Shown here one piece after another: positions 1 to 8,879 of a stretch of 64,000 nt of DNA (its first letter is position 1; each line of letters starts with the position of its first letter). The position numbers were made by a program, and so were the translations under genes. The DNA is from Streptomyces sp. NP160. Its GTDB lineage: Bacteria > Actinomycetota > Actinomycetes > Actinomycetales > Quadrisphaeraceae. The stretch is from contig NZ_VDMJ01000006.1 in assembly GCF_006335115.1 (NCBI RefSeq), forward strand, positions 62,001 through 126,000, read 5' to 3'. Below the pieces are notes generated by a model. It worked only from the letters and a program-made list of their open reading frames with translations, was not told where the DNA came from and searched no databases.

Positions 1-876
1 GACCGGGCCGGTGGAGCTGCCCCACGGGGCCAGCGCCGCGGCGACGTCGGCGGGGGTGGCCGGGCCCTCGCGGTAGGGGCCGAGCACGGCCTGGCACAGG
101 GCGTCGAGGTCGTGCGGCACGCCCGGGGTCAGGTCGCCGGGTGCGACCGGGCTGCCGCCGCGGCCGGTCGGTGCGGCACCGAGCGCTCCGCTGCGACCAG
201 CCGGCCACAGGCCGGTGATGGCGGCGTAGAGCACGCGCACGAGGCCCTCGGCGTCCTCGTGCTCGGCCTCGGCGGGGGAGCGCGGTGGCAGGCCCGCCGC
301 GGCGGCCGCCACCTCCAGCCCGAGCACGCTGACGGCGCCGTCCGCGGTCAGGGTGACGGCGCTGGGCTCCAGGCGGCGGTGGTGCAGACCGGAGCGGCTG
401 GCGCGGGCGAGCACGGCAGCCGCCTCGCCCACGAGGGCGCGGGCGCGCGCCGACGGCAGCGGGGACTCCCGCAGCAGGTCGGCGAGCGTGCGGCCGGGGG
501 AGCGCTCGGTGACGACCCAGCCCAGGGCGGTGCCGTCCACCGCGCGCTCGAGGCCCACGTCGAGCAGGTGGGGCAGGCGCTCGTCCTCGAGGGTGGCCGA
601 GCGGCGTGCGGCGTCCACGGCCTCCGCGGCGGTCGGTCCCGAGACCACGGTGAGCACCACGGGGCGCAGCAGCTGGTCGTCCTCGCCGTCCCAGGTGGCC
701 CAGGCGCCGTCCTTCGTGCGCCGCTGCAGCAGGCGGTAGCGGCCGTCGAGGAGGACGCCCACCGAGCCGGCCGAGGAGCGCGAGCGGCCCGTGGTCCGGG
801 TGCCGGTGGCCGTGCCGCTCGCCAGGTGGCCCGGCTCCTCGCCTCGGGAGGGCAGGGGCGTGGTCCGGTCTGCCAC
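1..876 (-). CDS. Protein-kinase-like (pseudokinase) protein next to murJ, C-terminus off the window
   Basis: Open from a GTG at 876 to the window edge (292 codons), preceded by GGGAGGAGC about 6 nt upstream. After a disordered start of about 40 residues comes a kinase-like fold (LLDGRYRLLQRRTKDGAWA). The N-lobe lysine strand reads RPVVLTVV with no lysine. The catalytic loop region reads HHRRLEPSAVTL, so the HRD aspartate is Glu/Arg-like, and the DFG position reads VLGLEV. All three ATP/Mg residues are therefore missing. Actinobacteria commonly carry such a gene beside murJ, and in mycobacteria the kinase-like domain is fused to MurJ and binds an FHA protein. A scaffolding role in regulating lipid II export is inferred. 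Fold assignment is good; function is unproven. Confidence 0.8.
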   Translation of the reverse strand, partial: MADRTTPLPSRGEEPGHLASGTATGTRTTGRSRSSAGSVGVLLDGRYRLLQRRTKDGAWATWDGEDDQLLRPVVLTVVSGPTAAEAVDAARRSATLEDERLPHLLDVGLERAVDGTALGWVVTERSPGRTLADLLRESPLPSARARALVGEAAAVLARASRSGLHHRRLEPSAVTLTADGAVSVLGLEVAAAAAGLPPRSPAEAEHEDAEGLVRVLYAAITGLWPAGRSGALGAAPTGRGGSPVAPGDLTPGVPHDLDALCQAVLGPYREGPATPADVAAALAPWGSSTGPV

Positions 877-1201
877 CTCAGCTCCTCCCATCGGTGCTCA
901 TCGCTGCCCCGGTGCTCTCGGAACGCAGTCGATCGACCACTGGATGGTACGGCGAGGCGGTTCGCTGCGCCCGGACCGCGGCCGGGCGCGGCGGGCGCGT
1001 CGTGGCTGCTCGTGGACCTGCGAGCGGGCGGTTCGCGGAGGTTGCGCCCCTTCGTCCCGGTCTGCGCGACGCAGTCCCGGGCGCCGCTGAGGGTCCGCCC
1101 CCGGGTCCACGTGGAGCGCGCGTCGTCGTCCTGGGCCGTGAGGACCGGTGACGTCCCGCGGGGGCCGGTCGGGGTGGCGCGGGCCCCGGGTGCCGAACGC
1201 G
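877..1201. other. Gap between murJ and the pseudokinase gene
   Basis: About 325 bases with no convincing gene. The frames that stay open here lack ribosome sites and family resemblance. It must hold the leftward promoter for the pseudokinase gene, since a strong terminator (1202-1236) separates it from murJ. I see no clear -10 or operator. Confidence 0.5.
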
Positions 1202-1236
1202 GAGGAGGACCGCCCGCTGAGCGGACGGTCCTCCTC
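1202..1236 (-). terminator. Terminator of murJ
   Basis: An 11-bp perfect stem (GAGGAGGACCG with CGGTCCTCCTC), then one mismatch and three more pairs, closes on a 5-nt loop. It begins 22 bases beyond the murJ stop. There is no U-tract, as usual for high-GC actinobacterial terminators. Confidence 0.8.
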
Positions 1237-1257
1237 GAGGGTCGGTGTGGGCCGGTC

Positions 1258-2892
1258 TCAGCGGCGGCCGAGGGGGCCGGGGAGCCGGCGCAGGAGGGGG
1301 CGGACCTCCTCGACGTGCAGCACGCGCAGCCCCACCGCGTAGACCAGGACGACGACGACGCCGCCGACCACCGCGAGCACCGCCGCACCGAGGTACCCCT
1401 GGCGCAGCAGGCCGTCGAGGGGGAGCACCACCGCCAGGCCCGCCACCGCGGCGAGCGCTCCGAGGAGGAGGAGCTTGGCGTGGGTGCGCACCAGGCGAGC
1501 ACCGTCGACGCCTCCGAGCCGCCTCCGCAGAGCCAGCACGCCGACCAGGGCGCCGACCCACTGGGACAGGACCAGACCGGCTGCCACGCCCTCGATGCGC
1601 ACGTCCGCCGGCAGAGTGAAGGTGGCCAGCGAGACCGAGACCCACAGCGCTGTGGTGAGCGCCTGGACGAAGAAGGGGGTCTTGGCGTCCTCGAGGGCGT
1701 AGAAGCCGCGCTGCACGAGGTAGGTGGCGCTGAAGGGGACCAGACCCAGCGCCACGACGGCGATGACCCGTGCAAGGACGGCTCCGTCATCGGGGCGTCC
1801 GCCGGCCAGGAGCACGCCGGTGGGGCCGTTCAGAGCGACGAGTCCCGCGCTGGCCACCACGGTCGCCACGGCGACGGTCCGGAGCCCTGAGGACACGTCG
1901 GTGCGCAGGGAGTTCAGGTCGCCCTCGGCGGCGGCTCGGCTCATGCGCGTGAAGAGCGCCGTCACGAGCGAGACCGTCACCAGGGAGTGGGGGAGCATGA
2001 AGACGAGGAAGGCGGAGCTCCACACGGTGTTCCCAGCCGACTCCCCACCGCCGACGCTGCTACCGACGTTGGCGATGACGAAGGCGCTGCCCTGGCTCAG
2101 GAGCAGCGCGCCGAAGGTCCACCCCGCCACCCGCCCTGCGCTGCGCAGGCCCATGCCTCGCACGCCCCACCGGGGGCGCAGCCGGACCCCCGCCCTGCGC
2201 AGCACCGGGAGCAGCACCAGCGCCTGGGCCACGACCCCCAGCGTCGAGGACCCCGCCAGCACCGCGATCTGCGCCGGCGTCCACGCCCCGGCTGGGACGT
2301 CCTTGCCCACCGCGCCGAAGGCGAGGATGAACACGCCCAGGCCCGCGACGCCGACGACGTTGTTCACGACGGGCGCCCACATGTAGGCGCCGAACCTCCC
2401 CTTGGCGTTGAGGATCTGGCCGAGCAGCGTGTAGAGCGCGTAGAAGAACACCTGCGGCAGGCACCAGAAGCCGAAGGCGACGGCCAGGGACCGCTGCGCC
2501 GGGTCCGCGCGGAACGTGGTGAGCAGGATGACGAGCGGCGCGGCCGCCACGAGGACCGCGGTGACGGCGGCCAGCGCGACCACCGCAGCAGTCACGAGGC
2601 GGTCGAGGTACTCGGCCCCACCGTCGGGTCGCTGCATCGCGCGGACCACCTGGGGGACCAGGACGGCGTTGAGCACCCCTCCGGCGATGAGCAGGTAGAG
2701 CATGTTGGGGACGGTGTTGGCGACCGTGAAGGCGTTGGCGCCGGCACCCACGGCGCTGATGACCGCCGCGAGCAGAGAGACGCGCACGAAGCCTAGGACG
2801 CGGGAGACCGCCGTCCCCGCTGCCATCACCGCGCTGGCCCGTCCCAGCGCCGCTCCGGTGAGGGACCGGCGCTCGGGACGGGCTTCAGCCAC
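1258..2892 (-). CDS. murJ: Lipid II flippase MurJ (MviN)
   Basis: A MOP-superfamily membrane protein of 544 residues that moves lipid II across the plasma membrane for peptidoglycan synthesis. The typical start of the family is visible (AVMAAGTAVSRVLGFVRVSLL, then NTVPNMLYLLIAGG and an arginine-rich loop), followed by about 13-14 hydrophobic segments to the C-terminus. The GTG at 2892 is chosen because GAGGAG lies 7 nt upstream and it overlaps the stop of the DUF6049 gene by 8 bp. Extending to an upstream GTG would add about 50 residues of proline/arginine-rich sequence read from the neighbour's frame. It is co-transcribed with the DUF6049 and NUDIX genes and closed by a hairpin at 1202-1236. 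Confidence 0.95.
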   Translation of the reverse strand: MAEARPERRSLTGAALGRASAVMAAGTAVSRVLGFVRVSLLAAVISAVGAGANAFTVANTVPNMLYLLIAGGVLNAVLVPQVVRAMQRPDGGAEYLDRLVTAAVVALAAVTAVLVAAAPLVILLTTFRADPAQRSLAVAFGFWCLPQVFFYALYTLLGQILNAKGRFGAYMWAPVVNNVVGVAGLGVFILAFGAVGKDVPAGAWTPAQIAVLAGSSTLGVVAQALVLLPVLRRAGVRLRPRWGVRGMGLRSAGRVAGWTFGALLLSQGSAFVIANVGSSVGGGESAGNTVWSSAFLVFMLPHSLVTVSLVTALFTRMSRAAAEGDLNSLRTDVSSGLRTVAVATVVASAGLVALNGPTGVLLAGGRPDDGAVLARVIAVVALGLVPFSATYLVQRGFYALEDAKTPFFVQALTTALWVSVSLATFTLPADVRIEGVAAGLVLSQWVGALVGVLALRRRLGGVDGARLVRTHAKLLLLGALAAVAGLAVVLPLDGLLRQGYLGAAVLAVVGGVVVVLVYAVGLRVLHVEEVRPLLRRLPGPLGRR

Positions 2893-5338
2893 GGGTGGAC
2901 TCCTCAGGACGTCGGGTGGGTGGGCCGTCGGCGTCCGCCTCCTCGGCGGAGCGCACCACGGGGGGAGCGGGGCGGCGGCGGACGCGGACCACGGTCCGCA
3001 CGACACCTCCCACGAAGACCAGTCCGGCCACGCCCGCGGCGATGGCCACACCGCGGCCCTCCCAGTCGGCGCGCACGCGCACGCGCAGTGGCTCGGGCTC
3101 TCCGATCTGGTTGCCGGCGGCGTCCGTGAGGTAGACCGTCACGGACGTGTCGCCGCTGGCGGCGGCCCTCACCGGGATCTGCGCCTGCTGCTGCGTCCCG
3201 GGCGCGATGGTCAGCTCCACCGGGTCGCGGGGGATCAGGCGGATGTTGCCGGACTGCAGGTGCACGAAGACCGTGGCCGGCTGGGCGAGGGTGTTGCGGA
3301 CGTTGACCGGCAGGTTGACCCGCGAGGAGATGACCGTGGTGGGACTCCCCTGCACGACCTCCAGACCGTCGCGCAGCCGCGCGGCCGTCTCCGAGAGCTG
3401 GTCGAGCGCCCGCTGCCAGCCTTGCGGGTCGTCGCGCCAGCCGAGCGACGCCGCCGCGGCGGCGCTGAGCTCCACGGGCTCCAGCAGCTCCCGCTGACCC
3501 GCCGGGTCCTGGACCACGGGCGCCACGGTCTCGGCGGCGGCCACCGCGCCCTGGGCGGCGTTGAGGCCCGCTGCCGAGAGGGGCGCACCCGTCGTCCCCT
3601 GGTCCGCCGCCACCGCGCGCGCCTGGGTGACGTCGAGCGGCGCTGCCGTCGGTGCGCTGGCGAGGAGGTCCGGCAGCGGCGTGGCCCGCACCCAGGGCGC
3701 GCTGCTCACCGGGCCGAGCACCGTCGCCATGGCCGAGGGGTCGGCGTCCCAGGAGCGGGGGAGCGCGAGCACCACGCCGCCGCCACCGACCGCCGACACG
3801 GCGGTGTCGGCGAGGAGGCGCGCCGAGGCCTCGGCGGGGTCCACCGGTGACCCGTCAGCGGCGGCGGAGGCCAGCAGCGACGACGCGGTGGCGTCCACGA
3901 GGACCCCGGTGGCCGACGCGGTGCCGCTGGCCGTCGTCGTCGTCAGCGTCGCCGTCGAGGGACCCGTCCCGTTGGCGCCGACCCCACCGGGGACCGACCT
4001 CGCGTCCACGAGCACCGCGGGTCCGGGCGTCGAGCCCGCGCCGTCCGAGGACGACGAGGCCGAGGCGCTCGGGGCGGCAGCAGCCGCCTCGGTGACGAGC
4101 GGCTGGGGCGCGGCCGCGCTCAGGTCAGCCGGCCACAGCAGGACCTGGTCGTCATCGCCACCCAGCGCCGTGCGCGCCTGGGAGACGGCCAGCGCGAGGA
4201 GGTCGCTCGTCCCCGCGGCGCCGGTGGCCACCACGTCGGTGTCGCCCTGGGGCAGCGCCGCGGCCCTCCCACCGGTGCGCGCCAGGAGCACGTCCACCCA
4301 GGTCTGGAGGTCGGGGGAGGTCTCCTCCGTCGTCCCGGCGACCAGGTCGGGGACGTCACCGGTGCCGCCGGCGGACGTCGGGTCGGCGGTGCTCGTGGGG
4401 TCCGAGCCCTGGGCCGGGGGAGTCGTGGCCGCACCGGTGGCAGAGGAGGCGGAGGAGGGCGGACCGGGGCTCGCGGACCCGCTGGGACTGCCGCTGGGCG
4501 TGCCGGCGGTGCTCCCGCTGGCGCTGACGGAGGGCTCCTGCTGGGCTGGCTGCGCGAAGGGGCCCAGCAGGGCGGGGTCCACCACGAGGCTCGTCGACTG
4601 CAGCGACATGGCGGGGAGCAGGTCCCGCAGCCGCCCGAGCTGCTCCTCCACGCGCGCTTCGGGAAGCTGTCCAGTGCTGACGTCGGGGGCTCCCGCGGTG
4701 ACCGGTGCTACGACCGTGAGGGGGGCGGTGGCCGGCGCCGCGCCCTGGCCGCCCTGCGGCAGCCACACGACGAAGGTGCGCAGCGCTGTGAGGCGCTGCA
4801 GCGAGGAGTCGAGGACGTCCACCGTGATCCCGCGCGGACCGAACTCCCCACCGAGCTGGAGCTGGTCCGCGTCGACGGAGAAGTCGACGTCGGTGCTCTC
4901 CCCCGGCGCCAGCGAGCGGCCCAGCGGCTGCTCCGCGCCGTCGACACCGGCGAACCGGTCCCCGCCCTGCACGCCCTGACCGGCAGCCCACGCGTCGAGC
5001 GCGGCGCGGCTGGACAGGACGGGGGAGTCGACGAAGAGCCGCGAGCGGGCGCCCGTCAGCGCGGCGGCGCTCGTGTTGGTCACCCGGACGCGCACCACCA
5101 GCTGCGAGCCGGGGGTCAGCGCCGTGGGGCCGAGCTGCTCGAGGTCGACGCCGACGCCGGTCGGGCCGACGGCGGTGGTGAGGCCCGTCAGCGGGCCGCC
5201 GCGGACGGGAGCCGGTGCCCCGGCAGCCGGCGCTGCGAGGCCCATCGGTCCCAGCGCCACCGCCGCAGCGCCGAGCAGGACGACGAGGCGCTGCCCCGAG
5301 GCGCGGCCGCCTGCACGCACCACGTGGTCACCCACCAC
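2885..5338 (-). CDS. DUF6049 family secreted/membrane-anchored protein
   Basis: An 817-residue protein found next to murJ across Actinobacteria (Rv3909 type in mycobacteria, from memory). It has an N-terminal signal peptide (LVVLLGAAAVALGPMGLAAPAAGA), then extracellular beta-rich regions (VRVRVTNTSAAALTG). A long low-complexity Ser/Thr/Pro/Gly stretch covers about residues 265-330. A C-terminal Ig-like module (PVNVRNTLAQPATVFVHLQ) precedes one transmembrane helix (VAIAAGVAGLVFVGGVV) and a basic cytoplasmic tail. The topology suggests a wall-facing protein working with MurJ; the biochemical role is unknown. The GTG at 5338 overlaps the NUDIX stop; a second GTG three bases downstream is equally possible. 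Confidence 0.88.
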   Translation of the reverse strand: MVGDHVVRAGGRASGQRLVVLLGAAAVALGPMGLAAPAAGAPAPVRGGPLTGLTTAVGPTGVGVDLEQLGPTALTPGSQLVVRVRVTNTSAAALTGARSRLFVDSPVLSSRAALDAWAAGQGVQGGDRFAGVDGAEQPLGRSLAPGESTDVDFSVDADQLQLGGEFGPRGITVDVLDSSLQRLTALRTFVVWLPQGGQGAAPATAPLTVVAPVTAGAPDVSTGQLPEARVEEQLGRLRDLLPAMSLQSTSLVVDPALLGPFAQPAQQEPSVSASGSTAGTPSGSPSGSASPGPPSSASSATGAATTPPAQGSDPTSTADPTSAGGTGDVPDLVAGTTEETSPDLQTWVDVLLARTGGRAAALPQGDTDVVATGAAGTSDLLALAVSQARTALGGDDDQVLLWPADLSAAAPQPLVTEAAAAAPSASASSSSDGAGSTPGPAVLVDARSVPGGVGANGTGPSTATLTTTTASGTASATGVLVDATASSLLASAAADGSPVDPAEASARLLADTAVSAVGGGGVVLALPRSWDADPSAMATVLGPVSSAPWVRATPLPDLLASAPTAAPLDVTQARAVAADQGTTGAPLSAAGLNAAQGAVAAAETVAPVVQDPAGQRELLEPVELSAAAAASLGWRDDPQGWQRALDQLSETAARLRDGLEVVQGSPTTVISSRVNLPVNVRNTLAQPATVFVHLQSGNIRLIPRDPVELTIAPGTQQQAQIPVRAAASGDTSVTVYLTDAAGNQIGEPEPLRVRVRADWEGRGVAIAAGVAGLVFVGGVVRTVVRVRRRPAPPVVRSAEEADADGPPTRRPEESTRG

Positions 5339-5891
5339 TGGCGAGCAGCTCGCTCGCGGCGCGAGCGATGCGGCGCTCGTTGGAGAACGCCAGCCGCTGC
5401 CCGAGCTGGGCCACCGGCACCCACGCCGCCTCGACCGCCTCCGCGTCGGGGTCGCCGTCCACGCTGATCGCTCCCCCGGTCGCCTCGAGCAGGTAGTGGT
5501 GGACCGTCTTGTGGATGCGGCGGCCCTCCGCGGAGAACCAGTAGTCGATGGTGCCGAGCTCCCCCACCACGACGCCGGTGATCCCGGTCTCCTCGGCGAC
5601 CTCGCGCACGGCGGCCTCCTGGGGCGTCTCGCTGCCCTCGAGGTGCCCCTTGGGCAGGCACCACTCCAGGCGCCCCGCGCGGTTCAGCCGCGCGATCAGC
5701 GCAGCCCGCGCCTCACCGGTGGACGTCTCGACCACGATGCCGCCGGCGGAGACCTCCTCAACGGTGCGCCCACCGCCGCGCCAGGACCCGCGGCCACCGC
5801 GCTCGGGCTGGCGCTCCCCCTGCCCCTGCGGCGGCCGACCGTCACCGTGGCGGCGCCGTCCCGGCGTCGGACGACGATCGCCTGGGGACAT
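5328..5891 (-). CDS. NUDIX hydrolase
   Basis: A 187-residue hydrolase of nucleoside-diphosphate-linked substrates (MutT4-like by position). The Nudix box is complete: GHLEGSETPQEAAVREVAEE followed by TGI. An N-terminal Arg/Gly/Gln-rich extension of about 45 residues precedes the fold. The ATG at 5891 is preferred because TACAGT (5904-5899 on the minus strand) ends 7 nt before it and there is no ribosome site, so the mRNA is probably leaderless. It is the first gene of the leftward NUDIX, DUF6049, murJ transcript and divergent from the CCA-adding enzyme across 72 bp. The substrate cannot be told from sequence. Confidence 0.9.
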   Translation of the reverse strand: MSPGDRRPTPGRRRHGDGRPPQGQGERQPERGGRGSWRGGGRTVEEVSAGGIVVETSTGEARAALIARLNRAGRLEWCLPKGHLEGSETPQEAAVREVAEETGITGVVVGELGTIDYWFSAEGRRIHKTVHHYLLEATGGAISVDGDPDAEAVEAAWVPVAQLGQRLAFSNERRIARAASELLASGG

Positions 5892-5963
5892 GCGAGCCAC
5901 TGTAACTACGGGACCTCTGGCAGCCTTGACGCTCGTGCCGCGCCTCGCCAGTGGATCCGCGTC

Positions 5964-7517
5964 GTGACCGACCACCCCGACGACCACGCCGACCCGACCC
6001 CCGGCGAGGGCCAGGGCTCCCCCGGCGGCGAGGGGCGTCCCGAGCGCTCCGACGCCCACCTCGCGGCGGAGCGCCGCGTCCTCGACGAGCTCGCCAGGGT
6101 GGCTCCCGCGGCCGCCGAGCTGGGCCGGCGCTTCGCCGCGGCCGGGCACGAGCTGGCCCTCGTGGGCGGCTCCGTCAGGGACGCGCTCCTGTCGCGCCTG
6201 GGCGGCGAGGGCGAGTTCGACCTCGACTTCGCCACCTCCGCGCGGCCCGAGGAGACCGAGCGGCTGCTGGGGGCGTGGGGCAGTGCCACGTGGGACGCCG
6301 GCCGAGCCTTCGGCACCATCGGCGCCCGGCGCGGTGCCGTGGTGGTGGAGGTGACCACCTACCGCTCCGACGTCTACGACCCGGAGAGCCGCAAGCCCGT
6401 CGTCGCGTTCGGCGACACCCTCGACGGCGACCTCTCGCGGCGCGACTTCACCGTGAACGCCATGGCGCTTCGCCTGCCCGACGGCGTCTTCGTGGACCCC
6501 TTCGGCGGCCTCGACGACCTCGCCGGCGGCTACCTGCGCACGCCGGTCGCCGCGGAGCGCTCCTTCGACGACGACCCGCTGCGCATGATGCGCGGCGCCC
6601 GCTTCGCCGCCCAGCTCGGCTTCGACCTCGCACCCGAGGCGCTCGCGGCGGCGACCGAGATGGCCGAGCGGCTCTCCATCGTCTCCGCGGAGCGCGTGCA
6701 GGCAGAGCTGGTGAAGCTGCTCCGCGCCCCCGACCCGGTGCCGGGCCTGAGGGTCCTCGTCGACGCCGGCCTGGCCGCTGTCGTCCTGCCGGAGCTGCCG
6801 GCGCTGCAGCTGGAGGTCGACGAGCACCACCGCCACAAGGACGTCTACGAGCACTCCCTCACCGTGCTGCGCCAGGCGATCGAGCTCGAGCCCCGCTACG
6901 GGCTCGACGCCGACGGTCCTGACGTGGTGCTGCGCCTGGCTGCGCTCCTGCACGACATCGGCAAGCCGCCCACGCGGCGCTTCGAGCCCGGCGGCGGCGT
7001 GAGCTTCCACCACCACGAGGTGGTGGGCGCCAAGATGACGGCTCGCCGGATGAAGGCGCTGAAGTTCGACAAGGAGTCCACCAAGCAGGTCGCGAGGCTG
7101 GTCGAGCTGCACCTGCGGTTCCACGGGTACGGCGGCGGCCAGTGGACGGACTCGGCGGTGCGTCGCTACGTCACCGACGCGGGTCCCCTGCTCCCCCGGC
7201 TCCACGCGCTCACGCGCGCCGACTCCACCACGCGGAACAAGCGCCGCGCCGAGCAGCTGCAGCGCACCTACGACGACCTCGAGGTCCGGATCGCGGCGAT
7301 CCGCGAGCAGGAGCAGCTCGACGCCGTCCGGCCCGAGCTCGACGGCGCGGCCATCATGGCGCTGCTGGGCGTCAGGCCCGGCCCGGTGGTCGGGCGGGCC
7401 TACAAGCACATGCTCCAGGTGCGGCTCGACGACGGCCTGCTCGGTGAGGACGCTGCGCGCGCCGAGCTGCTGCGGTGGTGGGCCGAGCAGCCCGAGTCGC
7501 AGGCGCCCGGCGCCTGA
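5964..7517 (+). CDS. pcnA: CCA tRNA nucleotidyltransferase (poly(A) polymerase family, HD domain)
   Basis: A 517-residue class II nucleotidyltransferase that builds or repairs the CCA end of tRNA. The catalytic head has LALVGGSVRDALL and the metal-binding DLDF strand at about residues 60-95, then the RRDFTVNAMAL motif and the RNA-binding region (DDPLRMMRGARFAAQLGF). A C-terminal HD domain carries LLHDIGKPPTRRF. The frame is open far upstream, but homology begins shortly after the GTG at 5964. No ribosome site precedes it and the -10 is weak (TGGATC), so the exact start is uncertain. Divergent from the NUDIX gene, as in Streptomyces and mycobacteria. Confidence 0.93.
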   Translation: MTDHPDDHADPTPGEGQGSPGGEGRPERSDAHLAAERRVLDELARVAPAAAELGRRFAAAGHELALVGGSVRDALLSRLGGEGEFDLDFATSARPEETERLLGAWGSATWDAGRAFGTIGARRGAVVVEVTTYRSDVYDPESRKPVVAFGDTLDGDLSRRDFTVNAMALRLPDGVFVDPFGGLDDLAGGYLRTPVAAERSFDDDPLRMMRGARFAAQLGFDLAPEALAAATEMAERLSIVSAERVQAELVKLLRAPDPVPGLRVLVDAGLAAVVLPELPALQLEVDEHHRHKDVYEHSLTVLRQAIELEPRYGLDADGPDVVLRLAALLHDIGKPPTRRFEPGGGVSFHHHEVVGAKMTARRMKALKFDKESTKQVARLVELHLRFHGYGGGQWTDSAVRRYVTDAGPLLPRLHALTRADSTTRNKRRAEQLQRTYDDLEVRIAAIREQEQLDAVRPELDGAAIMALLGVRPGPVVGRAYKHMLQVRLDDGLLGEDAARAELLRWWAEQPESQAPGA

Positions 7518-7562
7518 GCCGCCTCGTCCTCACCAGGACGACGACCGGACCGCGCGACTGAC

Positions 7563-7598
7563 GAGGGCCCGGCGTTCCACGCGGAACGCCGGGCCCTC
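7563..7598 (+). terminator. Terminator of pcnA, built on the GTTCC/GGAAC palindrome
   Basis: A 16-bp perfect stem (GAGGGCCCGGCGTTCC with its complement) around a 4-nt ACGC loop, 45 bases after the pcnA stop. The stem top contains GTTCCACGCGGAAC, one of a family of 14-bp palindromes in this window. Confidence 0.88.
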
Positions 7599-7827
7599 GG
7601 TCGTCGGGTCGAGTGGTCGCGCGGCGCAGTGGTCGACCTGCCCGGCGTGGTGGTCACCGGGCCGGACGACGTACCTGCGACGTGCGGCGTGCTCCTGCTG
7701 TCGGGGTCGTCGGGCCGCGTGGAGGTCGACCGCCCTCGACGCGCTCGAGCTGGACCGTGGACGGCGCACCGCTGCCCTTGGTGCCTCTCACCGAAGGGGG
7801 GCGCCCCCCGCCCAGCGACCACCGAGA

Positions 7828-7852
7828 CGTTCCCCGTGGAACGCGTGGAACG
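7828..7852. repeat. 25-bp direct repeat, left copy
   Basis: Identical over 25 bases to 9182-9206, in the same orientation. It contains GTTCCCCGTGGAAC followed by GCGTGGAACG. The two copies bracket the DUF559 gene and its inverted repeats (1,354 bases from copy to copy). Confidence 0.85.
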
Positions 7853-7871
7853 CCAGAGCTGAGCGGGCGGA

Positions 7872-7894
7872 TGGTCGCAGCGGCGTGCAGAAGT
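7872..7894 (+). repeat. 23-bp inverted repeat, left copy
   Basis: TGGTCGCAGCGGCGTGCAGA plus AGT. The reverse complement of 8935-8957 matches at 22 of 23 positions. Both copies read inward towards the DUF559 gene, as terminal inverted repeats would. A third partial copy (18 of 19) lies at 8880-8898. Confidence 0.85.
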
Positions 7895-7919
7895 TCAGCA
7901 AGCGGCTCGATGATGGAAG

Positions 7920-8819
7920 TCAGGCGGACTTCCGCACGCCGCCACGGCCACCCACAGCCGTCTGGCAGAGCTCGGAGGCCGCGGTCAGCACCTCCGCGAC
8001 CCACTCCCGGTCGAACATGACCTGCTCCCACGCGAAGCGCAGCACCGTCCAACCGTCGGCGACCAGTTCGTCGTACCGCCTGCAGTCGGACGCCAGGGCC
8101 TGTCGCCTGCCGTGCCACTCGAAGCTGTCCGCTTCGGCGACGAGGCGCAGCCGCGGGTCCACGAGGTCCGGCCGCACGAAGCTTCCGCGCACCTCGAGCG
8201 GCAGCTGTGGTCTGAGCCCCGTCACCCCGGCCGTGATCGCGATGCCGCGCAGAGCCGACTCGAAGGGGTTCGCAGGCTCGGCCGAGGCGTAGCGGGCCAC
8301 CCGCAGGACGGACTGCCGTCCGGCTCCTCGCGTCCGCTCGGCGCGGTCGAGCAGCTCCGACTCCTCCACGAGGTGTCGCCTCATCGCGGAGTCGGCGACA
8401 GCCAGGGCCTCAGGGAACGGCATCGTGCGAGCGCAGTCGACGACGGTGCGCAGAGGGGTCGTCACAAGGCCGTCGACATCGCCGTCCGGCAGGTGCGACC
8501 AGTGCGGCACCAGGCCAGACGCCGCTGCGGGCGTCAGCCGGCGGTTCCGCCGGACCGTGACGTGGGGGAGCTCCGGTGCCGAGACGAGGTCCAGCAGCCA
8601 GAGCTGCGCGGCGCTCGCGTGAGATGCGACTCCCCCGGCCTGCGCGGCCGCCAGCAGCGGGGCGGTCTGGCTCGACAGCGCGTAGGTGCCGCGGGCCACG
8701 CGCAGCACAGCGCCGCAGTCGACGGCACGCGCCAGCACCCGGTGGTGGACGTCGAGCTGGTCCCTGCGGGCGACACCACCCAGCTGCCAGACCTGACGGC
8801 GGACCTCAGCGATCTCCAT
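7920..8819 (-). CDS. DUF559-like protein with AbiEi-type N-terminal domain
   Basis: A 299-residue protein. Residues 1-60 form a winged-helix antitoxin-like segment (EIAEVRRQVWQLGGVARRDQ, then RALDCGAVLRVARGTYAL-type sequence). The C-terminal half resembles the DUF559/Vsr restriction-endonuclease-like fold: FVRPDLVDPRLRLVAEADSF has the D-x(n)-E pattern, followed by DCRRYDELVADGWTVLRFAWEQV. Such proteins are common as solitary genes in Actinobacteria and have no established role; nuclease activity is inferred. The ATG at 8819 is supported by CACCCT ending 6 nt upstream (leaderless type). No toxin partner is adjacent. The gene sits inside inverted and direct repeats that interrupt an otherwise conserved gene order, suggesting acquisition as a unit. 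Confidence 0.82.
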   Translation of the reverse strand: MEIAEVRRQVWQLGGVARRDQLDVHHRVLARAVDCGAVLRVARGTYALSSQTAPLLAAAQAGGVASHASAAQLWLLDLVSAPELPHVTVRRNRRLTPAAASGLVPHWSHLPDGDVDGLVTTPLRTVVDCARTMPFPEALAVADSAMRRHLVEESELLDRAERTRGAGRQSVLRVARYASAEPANPFESALRGIAITAGVTGLRPQLPLEVRGSFVRPDLVDPRLRLVAEADSFEWHGRRQALASDCRRYDELVADGWTVLRFAWEQVMFDREWVAEVLTAASELCQTAVGGRGGVRKSA

Positions 8820-8879
8820 CCCGGAAGGGTGGAAGCACGGCCGGCGCCGATGTGGATCTTGTCCACAGGCTGTCTGCCC

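Larger units (their letters stand above)
7599..7919. other. Gap right of pcnA: direct repeat and left inverted repeat
   Basis: No gene is supported here. The stretch holds the left copy of a 25-bp repeat (7828-7852) and the left copy of a 23-bp inverted repeat (7872-7894), the latter ending 25 bases before the stop codon of the DUF559 gene. Confidence 0.6.

Noticed and set aside
112-1890. Plus-strand 592-codon open frame over the pseudokinase and murJ genes
   Set aside because: It mirrors strong minus-strand genes. Its composition (Ala/Gly/Arg/His-rich, no hydrophobic pattern) is that of an antisense frame in GC-rich DNA.
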